Positions 47,253 through 59,048 of a stretch of DNA of 64,000 nucleotides are shown one piece after another (within the stretch, counting starts at the first letter, position 1; each line of letters begins with the position of its first letter). Both the position numbers and the translations under genes were made by a program. The stretch comes from Leguminivora glycinivorella (lineage: Eukaryota; Arthropoda; Insecta; Lepidoptera; Tortricidae): contig NC_062980.1 of NCBI RefSeq assembly GCF_023078275.1, positions 16,262,783 through 16,326,782 of the forward strand, in the 5' to 3' direction. The notes beneath the pieces are model-generated. The model made no database searches and was not told the DNA's origin. It worked only from the letters and a program-made list of their open reading frames with translations.

Positions 47253-48431
47253 TGACCCCATCGGCTTTCGAGGTGGAAAACTTGGATTTGACATCACTAT
47301 TTCATCTCTAATAATATATAATACAAATCAGAACTACCTCATTTGATGCAAGGCGACACCCCTTAATTGATACGATTTCAATGGATCACCAGTCATATAA
47401 ATAATAAAAATCACTCGTATTTCTCTCGTTCTCGAAATTTCAATATTAAATTACTTGTGTACCATCCTTGACCCACCGCACTCTGTAGGTAAATACCAGT
47501 CAACTTAATATTTTACGATCCGTTTATGACACTGGAATTTGATACAGAGTGCCTAGCCAACGTCACAATCGTTTACGATCGCTTTCGCAGCTCTTACACT
47601 TTTCTATACTGGGCACGTAGTCAAATGTATGTACAAACGTTTACGATAATAACGGTATCGTAACTATTCGTCTCTGCCACCCTTTCATATTGGTGTAACA
47701 GAAGCTAATAGCCATATATGTACGGAGTTGTCTGTTGGATCTGCCTGACAGATGTGTCTGGCGGACACATCCGTCTATGTGTGACGAGAAATAGACACAG
47801 ATTTTGTGACCGGGCCATAGATTAAATATAAGAAGATCATACCATCCCATACATTAAAATGCGACCGCCTATGAACGCGCGTACACTACACCATGCACAA
47901 ATGGCGTCACAAAAAATGTCTTGTAGCCACAGAACACCCCACTAGAAGCCTAATGCAAGCAATATTGTTCGAGACGCAAATCATCAATCCTTGCGGGGTG
48001 AGGCGGGAGCGCACGGTGCTGCCATTGGTCGTTTCAAATAATGGCGCGTCTTTACGCTTAGCCGTAGGGATGGGAATGGGACATGTCTGTTATAGACAAT
48101 GGTGTGAATTTGTTTTGCAAGAAATTATAATATTATAGCAGTTTTTCTAACTTATTTATATTTCTTTAGTTATAAAGTATTATTTCTACAAGTAATGGTA
48201 AGAAATGCGCAAGTTAGGCGTTTTTGCAAGCTTTTATTTAACTTGCAATTGCGAATATAGTAAATTCGGGTGAAATCATGCGACTTTTAAAGCAGATATT
48301 TTTAACCGATTGAGCTGAAATTTTGCACACATAATTGTGTAAATCACGTGACGATGCAATATTATGGTATCATGGAGCTGATCTGCTGATGGACCAGAAA
48401 CGTGGCCATAGATTAAATTTCATATCTGATT

Positions 48432-48618
48432 ATGATGTTGATCTCAATTCCAATAAGGCCTAGTTAACCTTCGGGTTGGAAGGTCAGATGGCAGTCGCTT
48501 TCGTAAAAATAGTGCCTACGCCAAATCTTGGGATTAGTTGCCAAAGCGGACCCCAGGCTCCCATGAGCCGTGGCGAATGCCGATGCCGGGATAACGCAAG
48601 GAGGATGATGATTGTGAT
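48432..48618 (-). repeat. CCTTGCGTTATCCCGGCAT-family repeat, copy 3
   Basis: Same position inside P-like element 4 as copy 1 has in P-like element 1, so it was present before the two P-like copies separated. Confidence 0.8.
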
Positions 48619-49400
48619 AGCACCTCAATAAAAATCATTCTACTAAATAACTAATAACTAAACTGTGCATTTTTACTTGTTTACTAAGTTAAATTACCAA
48701 CTAAATATCGCACACCTAGATCAAAAGAGTATTAACTCAAAATTTATGTATTTTGAGTTACTAGTATATTCGTAATCTACGGAAAATGCCGCGTAAGTCA
48801 ATAAAACCGAACCAAAAATGTTGCAGAAACTCGCCGAGAGATGGCTCTGTAGGGCCCTTTAACTGACGCGGCGGCGCCTCACCCCCTCCCGCAAGACCGT
48901 CGCATCGTCAGTTGCCGACTGACCACAACGCTGACTACATGCTACTGGTTTTATTTAAAAGTGTAGTATTTCGAGTTGAAACGCTTTATCTGAATTGATA
49001 GTGTGCTTATTTAAGTATTTTTTCGAGTTGCTGCTGTTTTGGTGATTTGACGCGGTGCAACCAATGAGTTTAAATTAAAGTTAACACTGTTTAGATGACC
49101 CAGGTAAGTTATTTATTTTTAATTATTTCGAGTTGCGCCTTTTTTCATGCTTTGAGTTTTTGATTTTGAATTGCATCAGTTTTGCAAAATCATAATTTAA
49201 AGTTTATTTTCTTTTCAATTAATAGCGCTAGATGCCCCCTTTAAGTTACCTAAAATCGTGTTATGACTATAGAACATAATTAAATTTATGGCATATTTTT
49301 TAAATTGCTATTTTTCTTTAAAATGAATAATTTATGAGTTAATACGCTTTTCATGGTTAAGGTGTCAACATTAATTATTATAAATGCTTGTTTTAGGAAA

Positions 49401-49719
49401 ATGAAAGGCCGTGGACGTTTATTTGTGAAAATGGTCACGGAAACTGGAAAAGAAAATATTACCCGTAATATTCCTTCTCATGACACAGAATCACAACAGA
49501 TGAAAGACACATTAGAAGACGATTTACCTGTGTTCACTGCTCAATCGGAACCAAAACTATCAGCCGACTGTCACGTTCCCGATCATTCCGATAACTCCTA
49601 AAACTCGTCAATCGGCCAGGAGTGCTTTTAATCACTCGCAGATAATTTCCAGGGAATTGCAGCGAGCATACACAGAAAACAATCCTTTTTCTACTCCCGA
49701 ACTGTTATTCGTCATTTAA
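49401..49719 (+). pseudogene. Decayed unknown ORF in element X, N-terminal part
   Basis: An acceptor-like TTTTAG ends at 49396. ATG 49401 opens 66 codons (MKGRGRLFVKMVTETGKEN ... SADCHVPDHSDNS). A +1 shift near 49580 then continues an equally protein-like stretch (PITPKTRQSARSAFNHSQII, RELQRAYTENNPFSTPELL) to TAA 49717. An upstream exon ATGACCCAG|GTAAGT at 49094-49102 could be its start. I do not recognise the protein. Confidence 0.5.
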
Positions 49720-49992
49720 AGGGTCGTGCACAGATCTTTCAAACCCTACATAAAAGTCTATTTTATTCCCCAAAGCCAGCGTCCGTCGGCTTTCCGCGCA
49801 TGCGCGCAGTATCGAAAAAACTGAAAACGAATTGTTTGGCTCTGTAACTATGGCAACGCATTGTTAAAAAGATATTGCGCGCATGCGCGGGAAGGGTTTG
49901 GGCAGCTGAGCTGACAGTGCAAACCTTTGCGTCAAAATACAGGAAACAGTGTGAATTTCATGAAAGTTATTCAAGATAATTACTTAAAAACT

Positions 49993-50150
49993 AAGTGCCT
50001 GGTCGTAGAAAAAGTATTGTATGCAACGGTGTTTAACTGAGTCAAAAATACTCGTGGCGTCTTAATAACAATTTTCGGCTTCGCCTCAAATTGTTACCCA
50101 CGCCACTCGTCTGTTTTGACCTCCTTTAAACGCCTGTTGCATAAAATACT
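49993..50150. mobile_element. MITE, AGTATTTTATGCAAC family, copy 2 (nested in X)
   Basis: Reverse-orientation copy of 4406-4565: TGGTCGTAGAAAAAGTATTG, GTATGCAACG, ACAATTTTCGGCTTCGCCTC, ending GTTGCATAAAATACT. Confidence 0.8.
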
Positions 50151-50265
50151 ACTAACGGCTGCGAAAAAGAAAGACATACAATATTTAATTGATAAATATG
50201 CTATTCCTGGCCAATATTACGAATCCTATTATAAAAATGTTTTAGAGTACGATATACTTATCTAA
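50151..50265 (+). pseudogene. Decayed unknown ORF in element X, C-terminal part
   Basis: In-frame TAAKKKDIQYLIDKYAIPGQ then YYESYYKNVLEYDILI and stop. Composition is protein-like and unlike the flanks. The frame is cut on its left by a MITE (49993-50150). Probably the end of the same unknown protein as 49401-49719; function unknown. Confidence 0.45.
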
Positions 50266-50576
50266 TAATAATAACCTATTCTTGATTTAACTATTTTATA
50301 AAGTTTTTAATTTTGTTACTAGTAGGTACTGTTGATTTTGATTACTTTTTGATCTCGTTTATGCCATAGGTATTATAAGACTGCATTGATTGTAAGAGTA
50401 CTTTATGTTCTAATACAGTAAGTGCGTTTTAAATGCATACATTACAGGCGCCATCTTGGATTTTTTCTATTGAAATACTTCCGACATCCGATATCGGATC
50501 GGATAATGTGAAAACGGTCTAAGGGTTTTTATTGTTAATAAATCTACAAGGTTTAGATTAGATGATTGATCTCTAA

Positions 50577-50716
50577 CGCCGTGTCTTGCGTGGGCGACGG
50601 TCGCGCGACCGTCGCCGTCGCGTCTCATACTTCCATATCGATAAGGTTTCATTTCGTATGCGTCGCATCGCCGTCGCGCGTCCATCGCGCGACCGTCGCC
50701 CACGCAAGCCACGGCT
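50577..50716. mobile_element. GC-rich MITE nested in X (GCCGTGTCTTGCGTGGG ends)
   Basis: GCCGTGTCTTGCGTGGGCGA with CGGTCGCGCG is inverted at 50686-50715 (CGCGCGACCGTCGCCCACGC, AAGCCACGGC). TAA on both sides is a possible 3-bp duplication, as for PIF/Harbinger elements; the assignment is tentative. Confidence 0.75.
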
Positions 50717-51051
50717 TAAGTATAAAGTAAATGCTTGTAATCATTTTATTTTTGTTCCGAAAAGTCTACAGTAGGGTAGTTATTGTGATATATTTCATAG
50801 TATATTTTCTTTTAGATAATTAGTATTTAAAGCATTTTAGTTTATCTATAACTCAAAAAGAAGAGAGAGTACATTAAGTATTTTTTCTATAATTAAGGTA
50901 AGAAAATTGTTACGGTTATCGTAGAGGTAACATAAGTTGATAAAGAGAAATAATAAATATATTGTGTAACAAAATATATAGTTTTTTTTTATAATTTTCC
51001 TTATAAACCATTCAAGTCCTAACTTGTACTCCTATTTTGATGAATGATGAA

Positions 51052-51094
51052 TGCAATTTAATATGTCAGTGCACAACTGACATATTAAATTGCA
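51052..51094. repeat. Perfect 19-bp hairpin inside element X
   Basis: TGCAATTTAATATGTCAGT, loop GCACA, then the exact complement. Lies about 290 bp from the right end of X. Confidence 0.85.
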
Positions 51095-51744
51095 CCAAAA
51101 TAAATTAACTCTAAAAGTAAGGTGCAAAACAGTTTTAACTAAAAATAATTAAGACAATGAAACGTCATTAATTCGTAAAAACTGTAACAACTAGGAAAAT
51201 GCATTTGTAGACTTACTTACTTAATTTTAAACTATTTACTAGAAAACGACTAACCTATGAACTAGACCTGTGAAATAAAATTTAACTAAAGAGCTTGTAT
51301 CTTAATTAGTTTTTCCAAAACAACATTTTTATCTTTTTTGAAAAAAGTGTTTTTTTGAGTTAATACTCTTTTGATCTAGGTGTGCGATATTCTAAACTAA
51401 TCAATCAACTAAACAACACTACAGACTCTACAGATTCTAGATAATTATTCACACACACACAATTACAAATCTGTTTTCTTTTATATTTCATAAAATGGTA
51501 CCACATGATACGAACTGTAGTACGAAGTTCCCGCAACAGACATAAACTAACATGGCCCCATCCCTAGTCGTTTACGTGAAAGGGATAGCATATCGCATTG
51601 TTAACTAGGCAAAAAGGGATGGACGCGCCTCGGCGCCGCTCAGTACAACCATATTGACCAGTATGAATGAACTCCGCGGATAATAAACAATATTCAACAA
51701 AATAATTAATTTGACTTAACCGTGGAATGTTATTCCATCTTTTT

Positions 51745-52290
51745 AGGGTTCCGTAGTCAACTAGGAACCCTTATAGTTTCGCCATGTCTGTCTGTCCGTC
51801 CGTCCGTCCGTCCGCGGATAATCTCAGTAACCGTTAGCACTAGAAAGCTGAAATTTGGTACCAATATGTATATCAATCATGCCAACAAAGTGCAAAAATA
51901 AAAAATGGAAAAAAATGTTTTATTAGGGTACCCCCCCTACATGTAAAGTGGGGACTGATATTTTTTTTCATTCCAACCCCAACATGTGATATATTGTTGG
52001 ATAGGTATTTAAAATACAGTAAGGGTTTACTAAGATCGTTTTTTGATAATATTAATATTTTCGGAAATAATCGCTCCTAAAGGAAAAAAAAGTGCGTCGT
52101 CCTCCCCCCCTCTAACTTTTGAACCATATGTTTAAAAAATATGAAAAAAATCACAAAAGTAGAACTTTATAAAGACTTTCTAGGAAAATTGTTTTGAACT
52201 TGATAGGTTCAGTAGTTTTTGAGAAAAATATGGAAAACTACGGAACCCTACACTGAGCGTGGCCCGACACCGACACGCTCTTGGCCGGTT
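51745..52290 (+). mobile_element. AGGGTTCCGTAG-family element, copy 2 (nested in P-like element 4)
   Basis: Collinear with 45932-46527. Inserted into the THAP start of P-like element 4, between ATTCCATCTTTTT and TATATGGAAGTG; P-like element 1 has TTTTTTACATGTAGAAGTG there. Confidence 0.82.
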
Positions 52291-52559
52291 TTTTATATAT
52301 GGAAGTGTTAGAAGACTTGCCACACCACTTTATGCTGCAAGAGACCATTGTTTGCAACCAAATTTAATTATTTAAGATTTTTTCCCGAGCGGACGCGAAC
52401 ACTGTTAACGGGTCGTATACTTGGGCGCTACTGATCGGTGTCGCGCGCGTTCAAACTTTTATACACCTGATTTTTCGTATGCTTGGTGACCGCGAGTCGC
52501 CCTGTAAGGGCCGTCTTGTTGGGTTGGTCTGTGCTTGTAGCTTTTGATTATACTTGTAA

Positions 52560-52618
52560 ATGGCGTTAAGTGTCACTTTTGACATAGATTTATGGCTCGA
52601 AAGTGACACTTAACGCCA
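52560..52618. repeat. Perfect 19-bp stem-loop (TGGCGTTAAGTGTCACTTT)
   Basis: TGGCGTTAAGTGTCACTTT, about 20-nt loop, exact complement AAAGTGACACTTAACGCCA. Lies between P-like element 4 and the right arm of the enclosing foldback. Confidence 0.85.
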
Positions 52619-52879
52619 ATCTATAACTGGCTATAATGGCAACAAGGTATTTTTTGTGGCTCCATCTATGTGGTGTAGTGTATGCACGTTAGGCGGTCGC
52701 ATTTTAATGTACCTATGGGAATCTATGCCGAGGCACACACGCGGCACATCTGTCAGAAACATCAGACGGACAAATCCGTACGTGAATGGCTAAATTGTTA
52801 GAGTCAGACCGGGTTCAGTTAAGTTTTTAAAATTAAATGGCTTCAGTCCATTGGGACTATTTCGCCAGTGTCAAGGTGA

Positions 52880-55130
52880 TATATGAAAAAATCAAAAAAT
52901 ACAAAATCATTTATTCAGCAAATAGGCCACGGGGGCACTTTTACATGTCAACATTACAGAGTATTCATGAAAGTTAAACAATTGAAATTAATAGAAATAT
53001 TAACTAAAAATATTAATCATAAGCAAAGTAGCTATACACTGATATAGAATTAGAGATGTATAAAGTCTCTAAATGTCGTATTATTACTAACTATAATCAA
53101 TACATAAAGAAAGTGCAAACAGATACAAAGATAAAAGAAATCTATAATACTTCAATAGTTGTAAAAGACTGAATATTACAAGTAAAAATATTATACTTAA
53201 TCAAATAATCCATGGAGATGTATAGCGTCTCCAAGAGTCAAATTTTATAAAATTAAAATATTTAAAAGTAAAAACCTTTGTCAAATAATACAAAAAAAAT
53301 AAAAAATACAGAAAATGAACAGCTAAATTACACATTTCAAGAGATGTACAAGTCTCTAGTTGTCAATCATTAAAGAACAAATCAAGTTTACAAATAAGGG
53401 CCAATCAAGGTTACAAATTAAGTTTAAAAATATAATCAAAATCTCAGAGATGTATAAGGTCTCTAAGTGTCCAAAAAACTAACATTAACTTAATCAAACG
53501 ACAACAAGGTCATTAAAGTAAGGAGTCTATTTTAAAATAAAATATAATCAAAATCTCAGAGATGTATAAAGTCTCTAAGTGTCCAAAAGCTAAAATTAAC
53601 TAAATTAAACGACAACGTGATGGTCTCTAGTGTCATCCTTAAGACATTACTTACTTAAGTTTAATTCTTACAAGAACCGAATGTAGTGTCTCGCAATCCG
53701 CTCAAAAGTAAAGTTAAATAATCTAACAAAACATGTGGCCCAGGTAAGCTTGAACAGACCAGTCTCCACAAACAGCACCCGTTCACGAGTATGACGCGTA
53801 TCTCAGCCATCGCCTCCCTCAACCTCCATTCGGGAAGGTGGCGACCCGATCAACACGCCACCGTAAGCAAAGACTTTTAAGCGAGCATGACATGTTCAAG
53901 CTAACAGCAAATTGACAAAAGAAAAATCGACACAGTGAAACACGACATTAAGCTTGTAGGTGACATTAAAGAGGGCAACAATGCCTAGTATAGCTATACA
54001 TAACTAATTACATGCTCAACGTGACTTAGAGATGTAAAGGTCTCTAAGGGTCAGTGTACTATCATACTTTAAATAAATTTTGTATAACTACGCTATATAA
54101 TGAAAACAAAAATCTTAGAGGTGTATAAGGTCTCTAAGCGTCCTACTAACATAACTAATGATACAATACAATCACATGAGAAAAATTACGCTGTGTCATT
54201 TTTACTGGATACTAGTACGGTTGTATTACAAACTTCTGCTACCATAATCAAGCTACTGGCTTAAAGGCATTTTTATCATTTATAAAATCATTTACCGTAT
54301 AGTAAGCTTTACCTAGCAAACAGCGCTTAACATGTGACTTAAATTTGCCGAGTGGCAAGTTCACTACATCAATGGGGATTTTGTTATAAAAATGAAATGA
54401 AATGAAATATTTATTTTCCAAGTAGGCATATTACAATGCGCTTATGAACGTCAAATAAAACTACGCCGGCTCTAACCCTACGCCTCAGCCTCGAGAAGAT
54501 TTCAGTCCCCCCTCAGTTGGAGGAGGGTATCCACTATGGAACCGGCAAGAAACTCGGCGGGCCACTTCTTTTCAAAACATTACATCTTATAATTAACATG
54601 CATTAAAAAAACAAGATACAATTTAATAAGCAAAAGTATTCATAAAAAAAAAATATTAACACAAGAAATTATACAAAGTACAAAGCTATTATGATTATTA
54701 ATAAGAGATGTTAGAGATGTATAGAGTCTCTAAGTGTCAAAGTACATCTAAAAAAATTATACATGAAGAAAAAAAAACGAATAACTAAAATAACTTTAGA
54801 GTTGTAAAAGACTCTTGTTGTCTTAAGCAAAGGAAAAAAAAATATATATATACTTAATCTACTTTTTTCCTTGGAGATGTATATGGTCTCCAAGAGTCAG
54901 AAAGAAAATAAATAAACAAGGACCGAACAGAGTGCCTCAACGTAATCTCATTCAAAATTAATGTTAAATAGAATAGCATAGCCCCTATTAGCTGAAACAG
55001 ACCGGTCTTCACAAACAGCACCCGTTCACGAATATGGCGCGCATCTCAGCCATCGCCTCCCTCAACCTTCATTCGGGAAGGTGGCGACCCGATCAACGAC
55101 GTCACCGTAAGCAAAGACTTTTTATGAGCT
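52880..55130 (-). repeat. Two repeat units carrying an array of GAGATGTATAAAGTCTC hairpins
   Basis: Non-coding DNA. A motif of about 26 nt (AGAGATGTATAAAGTCTCTA then AGTGTC) occurs near 53052, 53214, 53341, 53446, 53558, 54028, 54117, 54713, 54798 and 54873, each with a GAGA/TCTC or GGAGA/TCTCC stem. Two blocks (about 53750-53860 and 54985-55105) share CAAACAGCACCCGTTCACGA, CATTCGGGAAGGTGGCGACC. CAAGAAACTCGGCGGGCCAC at 54545 and the poly-T side at 52890 resemble LINE 3' UTRs on the minus strand. Confidence 0.65.
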
Positions 55131-55577
55131 AATTATTGATAATTTTTATACGGTAAGTACGACAGTGTACGGTGAGTTAGCACTTGTAAAATTGATAGCT
55201 AGATTTTACAAGAGCACGACCGTGGACTACCGGCCGTTGACGACAAAAAAGAGGCTAAACGCGTTTCGAGATTAGCGAAATGACTACTTTCCAGCAGAGC
55301 CAATCAAAGTTTTGCAAACAGGTTTTTGCTCTATAAAATTGTCAAATTATGATATTAAGTTATAAAATTTAGGAATAGTTACTATTTTTAGATACTCTTA
55401 AGATGTGCATAAGTAAAAATAAGAAAATACTTGAGGAAACCTCAGAAATAGTACAACCGACATTCTAGCCAAGAGATTATAAAACGATTTTGTCGGATGT
55501 GTCACATACTACTTTTTTGTTTGGACATGGTTCATATAAAATGGTCGTATGTGTCACTAACGCCTTTTTTATTGGAC
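55131..55577. other. Intergenic DNA, nothing recognised
   Basis: No gene, RNA or repeat boundary could be supported. Confidence 0.5.
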
Positions 55578-56095
55578 AATAGCAGCGTTTTACCTTACAA
55601 TAAAACGCATATTAAGCGAAATACCTTATTTGAAGCCTATTTAATATATTGAGACAGCGATACTGCTTGTAGATGCGTAGCGGTTCACAGCAGGTACCTA
55701 CAGCTGAACACCTGTAAACAACTTGCAACTCCAGTTTTACGATTCAGGTTTCCCCTTCCACCAGGCGACCCGTGCCGTAGGGACGGCAACGATGTTTCAT
55801 CATTGGTTCTCAAAATATTAATTTAACCGAAGTTGCAATATACCACTTACCAAACGGTTGCATCATTTATGAATTCAAATGTGAAATGAAATAAAGACGT
55901 ATCTTCGAAACTGAATAGTCTAAAAATGTTGTTTACTAGCAGCGAACAACAAATACCCTCAAATGGAAAAATAAATGTGCCTTGGTTTATTGCAACTGAG
56001 TGTTGTAGCCACAGGCGTAGTTAAAAATATAGGCTTCAAATAAGGTATTTCGCTTAATATGCGTTTTATTGTAAGGTAAAACGCTGCTATTAAGC
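55578..56095. mobile_element. Foldback element, 62-bp inverted ends
   Basis: AATAGCAGCGTTTTACCTTA ... TTATTTGAAGCCTA at 55578-55639 is inverted at 56036-56095. The interior starts with the 181-bp sequence that recurs inverted at 61233-61413. Directly after it, 56092-56136 repeats TTTGAAGCCTATTTAATATA, TTGAGAC. Confidence 0.75.
55626..55806 (+). repeat. 181-bp inverted repeat, left member
   Basis: Runs from TTATTTGAAGCCTATTTAAT to GTTTCATCATTGG and includes CCACCAGGCGACCCGTGCCG. The reverse complement lies at 61233-61413 with almost no differences. Confidence 0.88.
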
Positions 56096-56302
56096 TTTTG
56101 TACCGTTATTTGAAGCCTATTTAATATATTGAGACGTGTCTGTATTCGCCTGGTGGTCAAGAAACGCCAATGTGATTAATTGAATCGCCAATGGAAATAA
56201 CAACTTCAAGTGCACTTCACACATCAGATACCTTGTGTACCTATATGGAGGAATGTGAATTGCAGCTGACAGCAGCTGCAGTGACTGAATTGATAAGTGC
56301 AC

Positions 56303-59048
56303 AGTGACCTATTTTTCTACTGTAACTTATTATTCGTCGGTAAGGAAAGTTTGAAACATTTTTAAATTTTATGTATATACCCATAATGATATTAAAATAA
56401 ATTATGAAAAACCTGTTACTTTTTTTTATTTCATCCCCCTAACAAGGTCAGGTCATGACTTATGTTTACGTTTATTTCATTATAATATTCAATTTAATAC
56501 ACTTAGTATGTTTTTAATGTTTTGACCCCGACTCTGCAATTTCCAGTAAGTAGGGTTATTGCAGTATCATTAGGTACTTTTAGGGTATAAGCGAAAAACT
56601 TAAGTTTTGGATTGTGTGTCAAATTCCTCACAACTCGTTTATCTCTTTTCAGTATCATAGAATAATCGACATGACATAGGTACATTATATTGATATATTG
56701 ATTTGCATGACATGATATTATTACATATGATATTATAGAAAACAGTTAAGGAACTGATCCATTCATTAATGCCTTATCCAAATAGTCACTATTTATTTCC
56801 GGCAATTACAGCATTACATAATAGACAGTGAATATTATGATTATTGCCTTATGGCTATGACATGGCAAAATTTGGTAGCGAAGAAAAATTTCGCTCAATC
56901 GGCTACAACTTTAAAAGTGTATAACACTAATGTGCGCAGCTATTGAAAACCTTAATACCCATGGTATGAATAATGTTCCGACAACCATGGTTCTTTCGTA
57001 ATGTACTTAATTCGTTTTATAAAATCTAATTTTAGTAATTTTCCCGAGCATTCTAGTATGCCGGAAATATTCTTGGCCTCTTGGGTATAACCCATACTGA
57101 ACCCATGTGTAACGTGGTTCCAATTTTATTAACGAAAATAATAATCTGGGCACGTTTGGTAAGTGCTAAAAAAAATAATCTAATCATTCTAAAAAGTCTT
57201 ATTATCATATATTGAGGATAAGCACACTTGTGAATTTTTCATCATTGAAAACTCCTAAGCATAAGATACTCTTTTGGTAAACGAATCTATCATCCAGGAA
57301 GGAAGTGTAAGTATATCAAGTAACAAGACTATTGAGGCTTTGTATAAGTATAACTTAGTCATTCGTTATACATTATGAGTATACGTATTAAGGTCATTGA
57401 ATCCATGTATGAATACAGTCCTAAACAAAGTACCTCCTGTGCAATTTGTAGTAGTGGTACTACAATAGTTCAACTTTTAATTGCCTTGGTTAACAGGCTA
57501 CAACTTAACCTTAGACTTTTTGTCTGGAGAGTTCTCTCCCAGTTCCCTAATATTTTTTGTTAGTTATTTACCCAATATGTATGTACTTTCTGTTAAGCCA
57601 AGGATTGGCATAGGCTAACAACGCCTAGGCGGCTAGACGCACATGTGCGAAGCGTTTTATTTGTAATTTGTACACATGTTAAGCCAATGCTGATGATAGA
57701 ATTTTCTTCGTATATAAATGCCTTTTTGTTTTGGGTAACCAGCTTATGAAAGCGCAAGATGTTACAATCAAATATTTTTCTCCTTAAGGATACGTATGTA
57801 TGCGGCTAAGACCCGTGATTTTCGTTGGAAGCATAAAGATATATAATCATTCCATTATATGGCATGACGTAGCCTTCTGGTTTTGTAATGAAGAATATGA
57901 TATTGAGGTTAAGGTACCTAGATCCGTAGTTCCGAGATCTGAGGTCCAAACAAAATTTTGAGACACTCATCAAACCCCATGGGTCATGGGCTTATTCGGC
58001 ATAGCTTTAAAATTGTTTTGACGGTCCATCTTTATATGAGTATTAAAATCATTTTGAAACCACATCAAGTACTTATCTTGCAAAATATTGTTACCAAAAA
58101 CAATGATTAGGTATGAGAAATAGTTTTCCGAATACCCCATGAATGTGATATATTTATTAACCATAGAGGTTACTTTATTTAAAAAACAGATTAAAAGCTG
58201 TAATATGACAGCGTTTTAAGTTTGTGGTTGGGTTTATTAACCCGTACATTTCATCACTTCTTACGTAGGTGTCCTTTTCCCCTCTTTTATTTTTAAAAAC
58301 GTGTTATGGCGGTAATCTTAACCTAAAACTCATAATTTAAATACGTATTGTTTCACTCGGACTAAATAATGAGTAGACGAGTCACCCCGTGCTACTTTAT
58401 GAGGATGTGAACACATTTTAATGTAATGGTTCTTTGTAACATTGGTTCAGGTCGTTCCTGGAGCCTCAAAATATGTAATAACATATCACAACTGCATTCT
58501 TACATAGCGAAAAACTATGCAAAAATGTTTGCTATTTCATCCACATAGCCAATTCCTTAAAATGTGTTCAGCCCACGTGGGCTTAACTGAACAAATTAAT
58601 GACCTAAAACAGTCCAAAGCAATCTGATCTTTAGATTATTGGCCTCATGTGGCGCCGGAGCGGCCAGCGGGCTAGATAACTATTTGATTAAAATAATAGA
58701 ATAAATAACCCATTTAAGATGTTTGGGAAACGGTTAATATCCTGAACCAAAGAATACCGCAGTATTGATATGCATCAACACTATCAACAGGTTTACTTAA
58801 ATGATTAAATGACCTCAAATCCCACTTTAAAACCTAAATAAGTAGGCTGATAAAACCGTGGTTAATTTTGAATATTATCGTTTCAACTCACTCCGCGTCA
58901 GCGTGAGCTAGGTGTTTCAAACGTCGTTAACGACAAAGATAAAATATGTAGTAGATAACTATATAGTGGAAAAAGTTTCCACAAAAAAGAAACCACGTTT
59001 ATCAAGTCGCCAGCAATAACTGTGATAATCTTTTTAGTCTTCACCAGA
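56303..59048. other. Unique AT-rich DNA between the 181-bp inverted repeats
   Basis: Several short random frames; none has family similarity, codon bias or splice signals that I can defend. No transposase is visible. Confidence 0.5.

Larger units (their letters stand above)
48709..51386. mobile_element. 2.68-kb DNA element X with ATAT target duplication
   Basis: Terminal inverted repeats of about 31 bp (CGCACACCTAGATCAAAAGA... and its complement ending TCTAGGTGTGCG) and 4-bp duplications ATAT (48705-48708, 51387-51390). The uninterrupted sister site (CTAAATATTCTAAAC in reverse at about 21861-21876) has a single ATAT. It carries decayed coding pieces, two nested MITEs and a 19-bp hairpin near the right end. 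No DDE transposase recognised; superfamily not assigned. Confidence 0.88.
47928..52533 (-). mobile_element. P-like non-autonomous element 4 (family I) with nested insertions
   Basis: Perfect 8-bp duplications CTTGTAGC (47920-47927 and 52534-52541); ends CACAGAACACCCCACTAGA and (complement) CACAGACCAACCCAACAAG. It is the reverse-orientation sister of 21280-22358 but carries a 2.68-kb element (48709-51386) and an AGGGTTCCGTAG element (51745-52290), leaving about 1.37 kb of its own. Its THAP start (first Cys intact) is cut by the second insertion. Confidence 0.87.
47700..52790. mobile_element. Foldback element interrupted by P-like element 4
   Basis: CATTAAAATGCGACCGCCTA and TACACTACACCA, then CACAAAAAATG, on the left (about 47855-47919) are repeated inverted on the right (about 52650-52710). 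CTGACAGATGTG and GGACA..TCCGT pair further out. The P-like copy lies between the arms, next to its CTTGTAGC duplications. Confidence 0.65.

Noticed and set aside
47012..47311. 99-codon Met-Asn-Leu-Ile repeat frame
   Set aside because: Pure translation of a 12-bp microsatellite (12 is divisible by 3), so it stays open by chance.
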